From positions 124,001 to 188,000 of the forward strand of contig JAFTYP010000013.1 of the NCBI GenBank assembly GCA_017461345.1: a stretch of DNA of 64,000 bases. Direction: 5' to 3'. The stretch comes from Bacteroidaceae bacterium (lineage in GTDB: Bacteria > Bacteroidota > Bacteroidia > Bacteroidales > Bacteroidaceae). Below are positions 32,699-41,370 of this stretch, piece after piece. The number at the start of each line of letters is the position of its first letter. Position 1 is the first letter of the stretch. The notes beneath the pieces were generated by a model. It saw nothing but the letters and a program-made list of their open reading frames with translations, was not told the origin of the DNA and made no database searches. A program made the translations under genes and the position numbers.

Positions 32699-34285
32699 AT
32701 GAAAGAAGTATTTGTATTGGAAATGCCATTAAAAGTTGAGAAATATCAGGCAGATATCCTCAATAAGCGTTATGAGCAGCTTCGCCAATTGTTTAACTAT
32801 GTACAAGGCAAGTTGCTCCGGCAATACAGATATTTCGAGCAGATGAAAGAGTTTTAGGTTTGTAGGACATTCAAGGAGAAACGGGATTTCTTCAGGAGTC
32901 ATCCATTCCAAATAGATGGGATACTTGGCAGAAACAAGGAGCCGCTGGATATTACTTTCGACGAATATGGCGTCAATGGGTTTGTGGAGAAATTGGCACA
33001 AAAGTCTGTAGGTCAGAATATGACCTATGCAGACCTTGGGTTTACAACCAACATTTTAGATCATATTTCTGCTGGCATTTGGGCGGCTTGGGAAAAGATG
33101 TTGTATGACTTTAAGGCAAAGCGTATCTCATTTAAGAAATATGGCGAGCTAGATTCTTTTTCAAGCAGAAGAAAAGTTGTACGCGGAAAAGTCTATTTCC
33201 CTGGAATGGAATTACATCTTGACACAATGAGGCTTTCCATTAAAACGAATGGCAAGGTTGGCAAAGAAGCAAAATTTATTACCATGCCTATTTTGCATAA
33301 TCCTAAGCATGCAGATTATGAGATGTGGGCGCTGAAAGGTGGACTTGAAAGCGTGAAAGTGGTGAAGGTGGTTCGCCGTATGGTGCGAGGCCAATACAAA
33401 TTTTATCTTCAATTAAGCATCGAAAGCGAGAAGCCCCAGAAAGGCAGAACACTAGGCAAGGGCAATGTGGGCATTGATTTAGGTCCTACCACAGTGGCTG
33501 TTTCTGGACAAAACGTTGCCTACATTGACAAACTGGCTTCGGAGTGTGACAATATCGAAGCAGAAATAGCCAAATTGAACAGGAAGATTGACCGAAGTCG
33601 TCGGGCAAACAATCCCCAAAACTTCAACGAGGACGGCACAATTAAGAGAGGCGTCAAGCTTGTATGGAACGACTCTAGGCGCTATCAGGAACTTCGAAAA
33701 GAAAAAGCGGAACAACAACGCAAACAAGCAGTCATCAGGAAACAGCAACACATAGACAGAGCAAATGCCTTATTGAAGGAAGGAGATACGTTTATCATAG
33801 AGAACAACAGGATAAGCGGTTGGACGGCCAAGGCAAAAGAGACCAAAGTGAATGAAAAGACTGGTAAGATCCAAAAGAAGAAACGCTTTGGTAAATCTGT
33901 TGCCAATCATGCTCCGGCTATGTTTGTCACAATCTTGGAGAACAAGGTCAAATCACTTGGCGGACGAGTGGTCAAAGTTGATACGCAAAATGCCGCCAGC
34001 CAATATGACTTTACTAACAACAACTTTGAAAAGCACGAACTAAAAGAGCGTTCTGTGACTTTGTCGAATGGTGATATACATCAACGTGATATGCTTGCTG
34101 CCTTTAATCTTCAGCATCTAAAGTACGATGAGCAAGAGAAGAAGCAATACGACAGAGAGGCTATGAAGGAACACTATAAACGCTTTTGCGAATTGGAGCA
34201 AGCAGAAATCATACGCTATAGGAATAAGGAAAAGAAGGACGATCGAGGAACCATTGGGGCATCAAATCTCAGAACAGAATCGTAA
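32699..34285 (+). CDS. Compact TnpB/Cas12-like RuvC nuclease (CRISPR effector), with in-frame TAG
   Basis: The frame from ATG 32699 (MKEVFVLEMPLKVEKYQAD) to TAA 34285 spans 528 codons, interrupted only by TAG at 32855-32857 (codon 53). Coding-like sequence continues on both sides, so a GTG start at 32984 probably makes a truncated product. RuvC-I is VGIDLGPTTVAVSG (Asp260), RuvC-II FIIENNRISGW (Glu368) and RuvC-III IHQRDMLAAFNL (Asp464), so all three acidic residues are kept. The TnpB-family string RRANNPQNFNEDGTI is present. The zinc-ribbon cysteines between RuvC-II and III are absent. It is A-rich compared with neighbours, 15 bp after the array, with no cas1, cas2 or tnpA seen. The type V subtype cannot be assigned by eye. 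Confidence 0.85.
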
Positions 34286-34301
34286 AAACTATTATTTTTT
34301 G

Positions 34302-34492
34302 ATGGAACAAAATGCTGATACTAAAGTTGTTCTGAAGAATTTGTTTATATCTCTTATCAGCACCTCACATCTTGGAGCAGCCATTGTTAATGCCTTAAAT
34401 GAAGAACAAATAGCAAAATAGAAAATACCCTGAAAATGCACGGAGAGCAAATAGACTTGCTCAAGGAGATTGTTATTGGCGAGTTATTGTAA
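34302..34492 (+). pseudogene. Small ORF with probable frameshift downstream of effector
   Basis: ATG 34302 encodes 39 residues beginning MEQNADTKVVLKNLFISLIS to TAG 34419-34421. One nucleotide out of frame the reading continues as IENTLKMHGEQIDLLKEIV to TAA 34490-34492. Together they would make one roughly 64-residue helical protein, so a frameshift in an A-rich run is likely. Two separate tiny genes are the alternative. The family is not recognised. Confidence 0.45.
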
Positions 34493-34801
34493 ATAAGGGG
34501 GAAGTATATAGAGAATATAAAAAATACTTTGCAACGAGCAAGAGATGAGGCGACTTTAGAGAAAAAGGAAGCTTTATGCAACTTTTCTCACTGCTTGTTG
34601 TCATCCAGACAATTCAGACTGCAACAATCATCGAATTTTCTTAGATTTGGTTGAAAAGATAGATTTCATAAACTTGCAGAAATCATCTGCCATACAAAAT
34701 AATTCTCTAACTTTGTCCGCGGTGAGTATAGCGATTATTGTTTGTAATATTAAAGGCGACAAACTGCCGCCTTTGCTTTAGCCTAACAATACAAACTAAG
34801 T
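34493..34801 (+). other. AT-rich region with decayed coding remnants
   Basis: After the frameshifted ORF, coding-like stretches appear in changing frames (KYIENIKNTLQRARDEATLE near 34500, LDLVEKIDFINLQKSSAIQ near 34640), each quickly stopped. Base composition matches the CRISPR island rather than the GC-richer flanks. It looks like one or two decayed genes carried with the island. No terminal inverted repeats or integrase were found. Confidence 0.4.
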
Positions 34802-35881
34802 TTACAGCCTTACCGCTTTACCTTTCTTTGCGCTTTGTTTGGCTGCTTCGAGTATTTGGACAACGAGGACGTTGTTTTCCAAGGCGGAGAGGTCGGAGGG
34901 TTGTTCCTCTATCTCGCCTCTGACGAGGGCTTTCAGGTAGCGATAGGAGTCGTCGTAGGGTGCAGGAAGTTTGGGCGCACTGAATTCGCGTCCGCGTTTG
35001 CCATCGACAAGGAGTTGCATCCTGTTGCCGTTCTTCTGGTAGGCATAGCCTCTTGAGCCATAGACATACATGTCTTTCCTGTTCATCGGCCAGCACCATG
35101 AACCCATTACCTGGACGGTGCAGTCGTCGTATTCGAGAATGATGGTGGCATCGTCATCTACCTTCGGATAGACCTCCGGTTTGTTTTGTTGCAGGACGGC
35201 ATAGACGCTCTTCGGTTTCTTCCCGTCGAGCAACCAGGTGGCGAGGTTGACACCATAGCAACCGAAGTCGATGACTGCACCGCCGCCATTCTCAACAGGG
35301 TCGGTCAGCCACGAGAGGAACATCCTGTCGCAGCCAATCTCTTTGGGTCCCTGGTGTCCGTCGTAAACATCGATGCGGTGCACTTTGCCGAACTGTCCGC
35401 GGTCGGCAAGGTTCTTGAGGTGATGGTTTGTGGCATACCAGGTCGTCTCGTAGTTGGTCATAATCTTTATGCCATACTTTTTTGCGAGTTCCTGCATTCG
35501 CAGGGCTTGCTTGTAGGTTGTAGCCAGGGGTTTCTCCACCATGACGTGGATGCCACGACGGGCACAGGCTTCGACGGTGGTCATGTGGTGCAGAATGCTT
35601 CCGTAGTCAACCACCACTTCGGGTTTCTCCTTGTCGAGCATCTCCTCAACAGAAGCATAGAACTTCTCCTTTGGCAGACGGCCGACGAGATTGTTGTGAG
35701 CACGGAAGTCGTCGTTCTCTTCTGCCACTCCGACGATGACGAAGTCGCCGCGATGCATGGCATTGATGAGGTTCCAAAGATGTCCGTGTGCCACGCCCGA
35801 CACACCAATTCGCAGGGGACTGTCTGCCATCGCAATCAACGACACAAGCAGACATGCAAACAGAAGTGTTACTCTTTTCAT
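34802..35881 (-). CDS. Secreted Gfo/Idh/MocA family oxidoreductase
   Basis: The product has 359 residues. A signal peptide (MKRVTLLFACLLVSLIAMA) precedes a Rossmann domain with LRIGVSGVAHGHLW and the family motif MVEKPLATTY (about residue 115). The C-terminal domain has VENGGGAVIDFGCYGVNLA. Such periplasmic members act on sugars or glycosides with tightly bound NAD(H). It lies downstream of a TonB-type receptor (43 bp with heptamer repeats) in the same direction, suggesting joint glycan processing. Confidence 0.85.
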   Translation of the reverse strand: MKRVTLLFACLLVSLIAMADSPLRIGVSGVAHGHLWNLINAMHRGDFVIVGVAEENDDFRAHNNLVGRLPKEKFYASVEEMLDKEKPEVVVDYGSILHHMTTVEACARRGIHVMVEKPLATTYKQALRMQELAKKYGIKIMTNYETTWYATNHHLKNLADRGQFGKVHRIDVYDGHQGPKEIGCDRMFLSWLTDPVENGGGAVIDFGCYGVNLATWLLDGKKPKSVYAVLQQNKPEVYPKVDDDATIILEYDDCTVQVMGSWCWPMNRKDMYVYGSRGYAYQKNGNRMQLLVDGKRGREFSAPKLPAPYDDSYRYLKALVRGEIEEQPSDLSALENNVLVVQILEAAKQSAKKGKAVRL

Positions 35882-35885
35882 AATC

Positions 35886-35920
35886 AGTTAATGTTCAATG
35901 TTCAATATTCAATGTTCAAT
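35886..35920. repeat. AATGTTC heptamer run (4-5 units)
   Basis: Tandem AATGTTC, AATGTTC, AATATTC, AATGTTC fills the gap between the receptor stop and the oxidoreductase start. The same heptamer, reverse-complemented as ATTGAAC, occurs at 9.25 kb and inside the ECF sigma gene. Confidence 0.75.
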
Positions 35921-35924
35921 GATA

Positions 35925-38093
35925 TCAGAAGTCTTTGCCCACGAACTCGGCATCGCTGCTCAGCGCACCGGCCTTTGCCTTTGCCGTAGGTTGGCGGAAA
36001 CGGTAGGAAATGCTGAAGGCGATGTTGGGGTAGGTGGGGCGCACCCATGTCTCGCTGTCCATGAACGCCATAGAGCGAAGACTATGGTAGCGGGCCGTGT
36101 GGAAGATGTCGTGTGCAACCACTCCCAACTGCAGTTTGCCTTTGAGCAGCGACTGGCGGGCTGCAAGGTCGAAATACACATAACCCGTCTCCCAACCTTG
36201 TGAGATATGCTTCGGGCCGACATAGTGTCCGTCGAACTGCAAAGAGGTGTTCTTTGCCAGACGGAAGTTGTTAATCAAACCAACCGTGCCTGTCGTGGAG
36301 TGCACACTGATGCAGCCTTCGCATTTGGCTCGGAAGTTGTGGAGCGAGAGGTCGCCGTTTGCCGTGAGTTGCCACCACTTGGTGGGCTTGGTGGTTACTT
36401 GAAGTTCAAGACCTTTGCGCCAGCCATTGCCCGCATTGACAATGCTGTCGAGCGTCACTCCGGCATCATAAGCACGGCGGACATAGTCCACGGCCCCCTT
36501 TCGGCGACGTGCATAGATGGTTGCCGTTACATTTGTCTTGCCGAATGTCTTGCGCCAGGAGAAGTCCATCGAATGAATGTACTCCGACTTCAAATCGGGG
36601 TTGCCCACGATGCGGGTATGGTAGTCTTCGTATGTGATGTAGGGCTCCAGTTTCCAGATGCCGGGTCGGTTCGTTCTTCGGGAATAGCCGAGTGTGAAGG
36701 TTCCTGCCTTTTCGGTTGTGTAGGCAAGATGTGTCGATGGATAGAACTCGGTGTATTTGCGGTGACGGCTGGTAATGGTGGGCAGGTCCATGTCGTCGAT
36801 GACATGGTCAATGCGCAGCCCGGCATCGAATTGCAGTGGGCCGATGCGGTCGTTCACCTGAGCATATTCGCTATGTGTCTGCCTGCGGTAATAGAAAGGA
36901 GCATAAAGGTCTTCTGGCCAGACAAAGTCCTGCTGTGCCAAGTCCCAATAGCAAAGTCTGTAGTCGCCATGCTCGCTGTAGGTGGTGTACTGGTATCCAA
37001 CCTCGAGTGTGCCTGTGGGGCGGTAGTGGAGTTTATAGGCAAGTGCGCCATCGCAGTCCCAATGATGCTCCGTTTCGTAGCCACGAGTGCCTTCCTGTCG
37101 TGTGCCGTTCAGGTCGAACATGTTGCTTTCGGTGTATTCTTCCGAGAAGCGGTCGTAGCGGAAGCGACTGGACAGGCTGATTTCGTCGCCTCGTTCGTTG
37201 AGTTTCCAGGAGTAGTCGATGGAGGTCTGGAAAAGTTTCTTCGTCAGTTTGTAGCGGTCGCGACTGTCGAGGACGTTGCTCACAGGAGGCAATCCATCTG
37301 TTGTAGTAGTGGTGTTATATACCATGTCTCCGCCTCGCGGATTGATGGTTCTGCCCCCTTGCAGGTCGATGTTCAGGTAGTGACGGCCGTTGCCGAACTC
37401 ATATCCCCCCTGTCCGACGAAGGTTCGGAAGTCGCGGAAGCGTGTGCCGTCGGCAAAGGATGTGACAGTAGTCCCTTTGGCCGAAGTGGTTTTTTCTTGT
37501 TCGAACTGGCTCTTGTTGTGTATGTCTGAGCCTTGACCGCCCGCATAGAAATTATGGTGTCCGGTGCGGTAGTTGACTTTTGTGTCGAGCGAAAGTGTTC
37601 CCCAGGTTGAGGCTGTCCCGTTGAGTGCGATGTCCCAGCCATCTGTTTCGCTGCGCCGGGTGACGATGTTGATGATGCCCACATCGCCGTCTGTCTTGTA
37701 TTTGGCAGAAGGTGTGGTCAGTATTTCGATGTCTTTGATGCTGGCTGCGCCAACCATCTGCAAGGCTTCTGTGCCCGAGAGGGGAGATGGTTTGCCGTCC
37801 ACATAGACCATGAAGTTCTGGCTTCCGCGGTAGGACAGGTTGCCGTCGGCATCGACGACGACGCCCGCTACTGCTCGCAAGACGTCGAGGGCTGTTCCTC
37901 CTTGTGCCGTAAGCACTTGGCCGGCATCTATCTTCTGCCTGTCGAGGCGATAGGAGATGCGTTGTCTTTGCCCGTTGATGCTCACTTCTTGCATCATTGT
38001 GGAGTCGGAGAGTTCGGATTTGTTTTGTGCCTGCAGGCTTATGGAGACCAGGCATAGGAGCAGGAATGTCAATCGCAGTTGTATGTGTGGCAT
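35925..38093 (-). CDS. TonB-dependent receptor-like outer membrane beta-barrel protein
   Basis: The product is 722 residues from ATG 38093 (MPHIQLRLTFLLLCLVSISL), chosen because the -7 box at 38121-38128 lies just upstream. The signal peptide is followed by a plug domain (TALDVLRAVAGVVVDADGN, NFMVYVDGKPSPLSG, IEILTTPSAKYKTDGDVGI) and a long barrel ending ISYRFRQPTAKAKAGALSS. It matches the OMP_b-brl_3 type, without an obvious N-terminal carboxypeptidase-like domain. It probably imports an oligosaccharide or peptide; the ligand is unknown. Confidence 0.85.
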   Translation of the reverse strand: MPHIQLRLTFLLLCLVSISLQAQNKSELSDSTMMQEVSINGQRQRISYRLDRQKIDAGQVLTAQGGTALDVLRAVAGVVVDADGNLSYRGSQNFMVYVDGKPSPLSGTEALQMVGAASIKDIEILTTPSAKYKTDGDVGIINIVTRRSETDGWDIALNGTASTWGTLSLDTKVNYRTGHHNFYAGGQGSDIHNKSQFEQEKTTSAKGTTVTSFADGTRFRDFRTFVGQGGYEFGNGRHYLNIDLQGGRTINPRGGDMVYNTTTTTDGLPPVSNVLDSRDRYKLTKKLFQTSIDYSWKLNERGDEISLSSRFRYDRFSEEYTESNMFDLNGTRQEGTRGYETEHHWDCDGALAYKLHYRPTGTLEVGYQYTTYSEHGDYRLCYWDLAQQDFVWPEDLYAPFYYRRQTHSEYAQVNDRIGPLQFDAGLRIDHVIDDMDLPTITSRHRKYTEFYPSTHLAYTTEKAGTFTLGYSRRTNRPGIWKLEPYITYEDYHTRIVGNPDLKSEYIHSMDFSWRKTFGKTNVTATIYARRRKGAVDYVRRAYDAGVTLDSIVNAGNGWRKGLELQVTTKPTKWWQLTANGDLSLHNFRAKCEGCISVHSTTGTVGLINNFRLAKNTSLQFDGHYVGPKHISQGWETGYVYFDLAARQSLLKGKLQLGVVAHDIFHTARYHSLRSMAFMDSETWVRPTYPNIAFSISYRFRQPTAKAKAGALSSDAEFVGKDF

Positions 38094-38120
38094 GTCAAGA
38101 TAATTTTTCTTTTTGCAGTG

Positions 38121-38128
38121 CAAAGTTA
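38121..38128 (-). promoter_or_regulatory. -7 box (TAACTTTG) for the receptor gene
   Basis: The minus-strand TAACTTTG predicts a start near 38114 and a leader of about 20 nt. Confidence 0.55.
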
Positions 38129-38172
38129 TGTTTTTCTGCAACGATAACATATGTTATTTGATTATTAATCAC

Positions 38173-38180
38173 TATATTTG
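38173..38180 (+). promoter_or_regulatory. -7 box (TATATTTG) for the GH3 gene
   Basis: It is 19 bp before ATG 38199, so the mRNA leader would be only about 12 nt. Confidence 0.55.
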
Positions 38181-38198
38181 TAGTAAAATTCGATTATT

Positions 38199-40319
38199 AT
38201 GACAAGATTTTGTTGTTCTTCCCGCCTTTTGTTGGCCGGATTTGTTGTGTTTTGTTGTTGTGCAGTGCAGGCACGACGTTATCCTTACCAGAACCCTCAA
38301 CTTACTCCGAAGGAGCGTGCAAGGGATCTTTGCCGACGATTGACTCTGGAGGAGAAGGTTGGCCTGATGATGAACCACTCTCATGCTGTTGAACGACTCG
38401 ATGTGCCTGTGTTCCAATGGTGGAACGAGGCGTTGCATGGCGTGGGGCGCAATGGCCATGCAACAGTGTTTCCCATTACGATGGGTATGGCTGCGACGTT
38501 CGACACTGTGCTTGTGGAACGCATCTTTACTGCTGTGAGCGACGAGGCTCGCGTCAAGTACAATCAGGCACGCCGCCTTGGAACGCAGCGGGAGATGTAT
38601 CATCATTTGTCTTTTTGGACCCCCAACATCAACATCTTCCGCGACCCTCGTTGGGGACGTGGGCAGGAAACTTATGGCGAGGACCCTTATCTGACGGCTG
38701 TGATGGGCAAGAGTGTGGTGCGTGGCTTGCAGGGTCCGCAGGATGCTCGCTACCAGAAGTTGTTGGCTTGTGCCAAGCATTATGCTGTTCACAGCGGTCC
38801 GGAATGGAGCCGCCACCGTTATAATGCGGAGAACATCAAGTTGCGCGACCTCCACGAGACGTATCTGTATGCTTTCCGTGCTTTGGTGAAGGAGGCTAAG
38901 GTGGCAGAGGTGATGTGTGCTTACAACCGTTTCGAGGGAGAGCCCTGTTGTGGAAGCGACCGTTTGTTGCAGCAGATATTGCGTGACGAATGGGGCTTCG
39001 AGGGTTTGGTGACAAGTGATTGTGGCGCCATCGACGACTTCTGGAAGGACTACGGCCACCATTACAGCAAGGGCAAGACTGAGGCTGTGAGTGCGGCTGT
39101 CATTGCCGGTACGGATGTGGAGTGCGGCGGCAGTTACGGAAGTCTTGTGGATGGTGTGCGAAAGGGGCTCATCGAGGAGAAGACTATCGACAGGAGTCTT
39201 TGCCGTTTGCTTGAGGCGCGTTTCCGTCTGGGCGACTTCGATGCCCCCCATCTCAACCCATGGAACAGGATTCCCAACGAGCGTCTTTGTTGCAAGGAGC
39301 ATGGCGAACTGGCTCTCGAGGCTGCCCGTAAGAGTATTGTGCTGTTGAAGAACGACAAGGATTTGTTGCCTCTTTCGGAGGCGGACGGCGGCGGTCTTTT
39401 CGTCATGGGGCCTAATGCGGCAGACAGTACGATGATGTGGGGCAACTACAATGGTTTCCCTCTTCATACGGTTACGCTGGCAGAGGGCATCCTAAATCTT
39501 TGCCCTTCGGCTACACTTGTGCCATGGGAGCGGGATGTGGAGAAGCAGGTTTCGGCAGCCTCCAATGCCGAGACGGTTGTTTTTTGTGGTGGCATTTCGC
39601 CGAGACTCGAGGGCGAGGAGATGACGGTGGACGAGCCTGGCTTCAAGGGCGGCGACCGTACGATGATAGAATTGCCGCAGAGCCAGCGCGATGTTCTTGC
39701 TGCTCTGCACAAGGCCGGCAAGCGTGTTGTTCTGGTTCTCTGTTCCGGCAGTGCCATAGGCCTTGTGCCCGAACAGCAGACAACCGATGCCATTCTCCAG
39801 GCATGGTATGGCGGTCAGGCCGGCGGCCAGGCTTTGGCAGAAGTACTCTTCGGCAAGGTCAACCCGAGCGGGCGCCTGCCTGTGACATTCTATCGTAGTG
39901 TGGACCAGTTGCCCGACTTCGAGGATTACAACATGGAGGGGCATACTTACCGCTTCTTCCGTGGCGAACCACTCTATCCCTTTGGCCACGGGCTCAGTTA
40001 CAGCCGTTTTGTCTATGGCAAACCTCGCTTCGCGGACGGCAACCTGACGCTTTCTGTTGCCAACAAGAGCAAGCGCGATGGCGAAGAGACGGTGCTGGTA
40101 TATATAAGTAAGGTGGGCGATACGGACGGGCCAATCCGCACTTTGCGCGCCTTCCAGCGCGTAGAGGTGGCTGCCGGCGGCAGCAAAGAAGTGACCATCC
40201 CCTTGCCCGATTCCGCTTTCGAATGGTGGGACCCCGCCTCGAATGCCATGCGCATCTTGCCCGGACAATACATCGTTCGGGTAGGCAAACATAAACTGCG
40301 CATCACAAGAAGCCAGTAG
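38199..40319 (+). CDS. Glycoside hydrolase family 3 (beta-xylosidase/glucosidase type)
   Basis: The product has 706 residues. A hydrophobic, Cys-rich signal segment (residues 1-26) precedes the GH3 barrel with KVGLMMNHSHAVERL and QWWNEALHGVGRNG. The nucleophile Asp is in LVTSDCGAIDDFW (about residue 272). A second alpha/beta domain (SIVLLKNDKDLLPLS, GGQAGGQALAEVLFGKVNPS) and a C-terminal FnIII-like domain (LSVANKSKRDGEETVLVYIS) follow. The WWNEALHG pattern favours xylosidase-type members. It is divergent from the receptor gene. A single GGTTAACC unit follows the stop. Confidence 0.92.
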   Translation: MTRFCCSSRLLLAGFVVFCCCAVQARRYPYQNPQLTPKERARDLCRRLTLEEKVGLMMNHSHAVERLDVPVFQWWNEALHGVGRNGHATVFPITMGMAATFDTVLVERIFTAVSDEARVKYNQARRLGTQREMYHHLSFWTPNINIFRDPRWGRGQETYGEDPYLTAVMGKSVVRGLQGPQDARYQKLLACAKHYAVHSGPEWSRHRYNAENIKLRDLHETYLYAFRALVKEAKVAEVMCAYNRFEGEPCCGSDRLLQQILRDEWGFEGLVTSDCGAIDDFWKDYGHHYSKGKTEAVSAAVIAGTDVECGGSYGSLVDGVRKGLIEEKTIDRSLCRLLEARFRLGDFDAPHLNPWNRIPNERLCCKEHGELALEAARKSIVLLKNDKDLLPLSEADGGGLFVMGPNAADSTMMWGNYNGFPLHTVTLAEGILNLCPSATLVPWERDVEKQVSAASNAETVVFCGGISPRLEGEEMTVDEPGFKGGDRTMIELPQSQRDVLAALHKAGKRVVLVLCSGSAIGLVPEQQTTDAILQAWYGGQAGGQALAEVLFGKVNPSGRLPVTFYRSVDQLPDFEDYNMEGHTYRFFRGEPLYPFGHGLSYSRFVYGKPRFADGNLTLSVANKSKRDGEETVLVYISKVGDTDGPIRTLRAFQRVEVAAGGSKEVTIPLPDSAFEWWDPASNAMRILPGQYIVRVGKHKLRITRSQ

Positions 40320-40330
40320 ATGCAGGAAAA

Positions 40331-40352
40331 TAGGTTAACCATTATTTTTGTA
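40331..40352. repeat. Single GGTTAACC unit after GH3
   Basis: AAATAGGTTAACCATTATT matches the 20.35 kb array unit, but no second copy follows at +22. It may be a decayed or founding unit. Confidence 0.4.
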
Positions 40353-40375
40353 TCGGAACAGGTAGGATATGGAAA

Positions 40376-40437
40376 TAAAAAAGCAACCCGGAGCAGACAC
40401 TAAAGAAAAAAAACTTTAGAAATGCTACCGGATTGCT
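40376..40437 (-). terminator. Terminator of tRNA-Met
   Basis: On the minus strand AGCAATCCGG (40437-40428) pairs with CCGGGTTGCT (40391-40382) with one G-U wobble and runs into TTTTTT. A smaller CTAAAG/CTTTAG hairpin sits inside. Confidence 0.7.
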
Positions 40438-40448
40438 ACCACCCTTCG

Positions 40449-40521
40449 TTGCGGGAGCCCGACTCGAACGGACGACCTCCAGGTTATGAGCCTGACGAGC
40501 TACCAACTGCTCTACCCCGCG
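40449..40521 (-). tRNA. tRNA-Met (anticodon CAT), initiator type
   Basis: The 73-nt cloverleaf reads CGCGGGG at the 5' end and CCCGCAA at the 3' end, anticodon loop CTCATAA, T arm GTTCGAGTC. The unpaired C1-A72 at the top of the acceptor is the mark of initiator tRNA. CCA is not encoded, unlike tRNA-Lys at 30.7 kb. The anticodon stem has CAGG/CCTG rather than three straight G-C pairs. Confidence 0.9.
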
Positions 40522-40540
40522 ATGTTATCATTTGCGAGTG

Positions 40541-40548
40541 CAAAGGTA
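40541..40548 (-). promoter_or_regulatory. -7 box (TACCTTTG) for tRNA-Met
   Basis: The same octamer as at tRNA-Lys, about 20 bp before the tRNA 5' end. Confidence 0.6.
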
Positions 40549-40686
40549 AGGCAATTTTCTTAATCCGCCAAATATTTTCGCAAAAAAGATGTCTCTCGAG
40601 ATGCAAAAAAAGAAAAATTAGGCACAATAAGCACGAATTTGTGCATTTTTAACACAAGGAAATTGCACAAATCAATAGAAATGTGC

Positions 40687-40694
40687 TATCTTTG
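40687..40694 (+). promoter_or_regulatory. -7 box (TATCTTTG) for the TetR gene
   Basis: The element ends 8 bp before ATG 40703, so the transcript is predicted to be leaderless or nearly so. Confidence 0.6.
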
Positions 40695-40702
40695 CAGTCG
40701 AA

Positions 40703-41311
40703 ATGGCAGTAGTAAAGACAAGAACAAAGTTAGTGGACGTGGCACGCCAGTTGTTCGCCAAGAACGGATTGGAGAACACCACAATGAACGACATTGCCCA
40801 GGCTTCGGGCAAAGGTCGGCGTACACTCTATACCTATTTCAAGAACAAAGAGGAAATCTACTGGGCTGTCATCGAAGGAGAAATAGAGCGCATCAACGAA
40901 CGAATTAACGAGGTGTCCGTGCAACAAATGGAGCCCGAAGACAAACTCGTCGAAGTTATCTACACACACCTCAACATGATAAAAGAAGCCGTACAGCGCA
41001 ACGGCAATCTCCGAGCAGAGTTCTTCCGCAATATCGTCATGGTACAAAAGGTGCGCAAGAACTTCGACCGCAACGAACAACGACTCTTCGCCGCCATCAT
41101 GGCAGAAGGCGTACAGCAAGGACGATTCGAGATAGAGAGCATTCCGCTCTGCTCCGACATCCTGCACTATTGCATCAAAGGCCTGGAAATACCGTACATC
41201 TATGGGCGTCTGGCCGACGGAATGCCCCAAGGCATAAGCCGAGGCATCGTACAGAAACTCATCCATAAGGCACTCCACCGGCCAGAAAAAAAATTAGACC
41301 AATATCTATAG
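40703..41311 (+). CDS. TetR/AcrR family transcriptional regulator
   Basis: The product has 202 residues. The N-terminal HTH reads TTMNDIAQASGKGRRTLYTYFKNKEEI in two parts around residues 26-52; the C-terminal helices form the ligand and dimer domain. It stands 59 bp upstream of fabG on the same strand, with fabG possibly in the same transcript. Control of fatty-acid synthesis in response to acyl chains is an attractive but unproven reading; self-regulation is common in the family. Confidence 0.9.
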   Translation: MAVVKTRTKLVDVARQLFAKNGLENTTMNDIAQASGKGRRTLYTYFKNKEEIYWAVIEGEIERINERINEVSVQQMEPEDKLVEVIYTHLNMIKEAVQRNGNLRAEFFRNIVMVQKVRKNFDRNEQRLFAAIMAEGVQQGRFEIESIPLCSDILHYCIKGLEIPYIYGRLADGMPQGISRGIVQKLIHKALHRPEKKLDQYL

Positions 41312-41370
41312 CCTCTTACAAACTCACTCCAAATGCCAGTTTGGCAGAGGCTTTAATTAAATAATACAAT

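Noticed and set aside
32699..34285. Calling the effector a plain IS200/IS605 TnpB
   Set aside because: No TnpA, no transposon ends and no guide-RNA scaffold at the gene 3' end; instead a repeat-spacer array and an anti-repeat leader lie upstream. Kept as an alternative only in the sense of ancestry.
35886..35920. Heptamer run as a regulatory operator of the Gfo/Idh gene
   Set aside because: The same heptamers occur in unrelated gaps and in a coding region, so repeat origin is the simpler explanation.
36207..37529. 440-codon plus-strand frame opposite the TonB-type receptor
   Set aside because: It is an antisense shadow; its protein is Cys/Val-rich without a recognisable domain.
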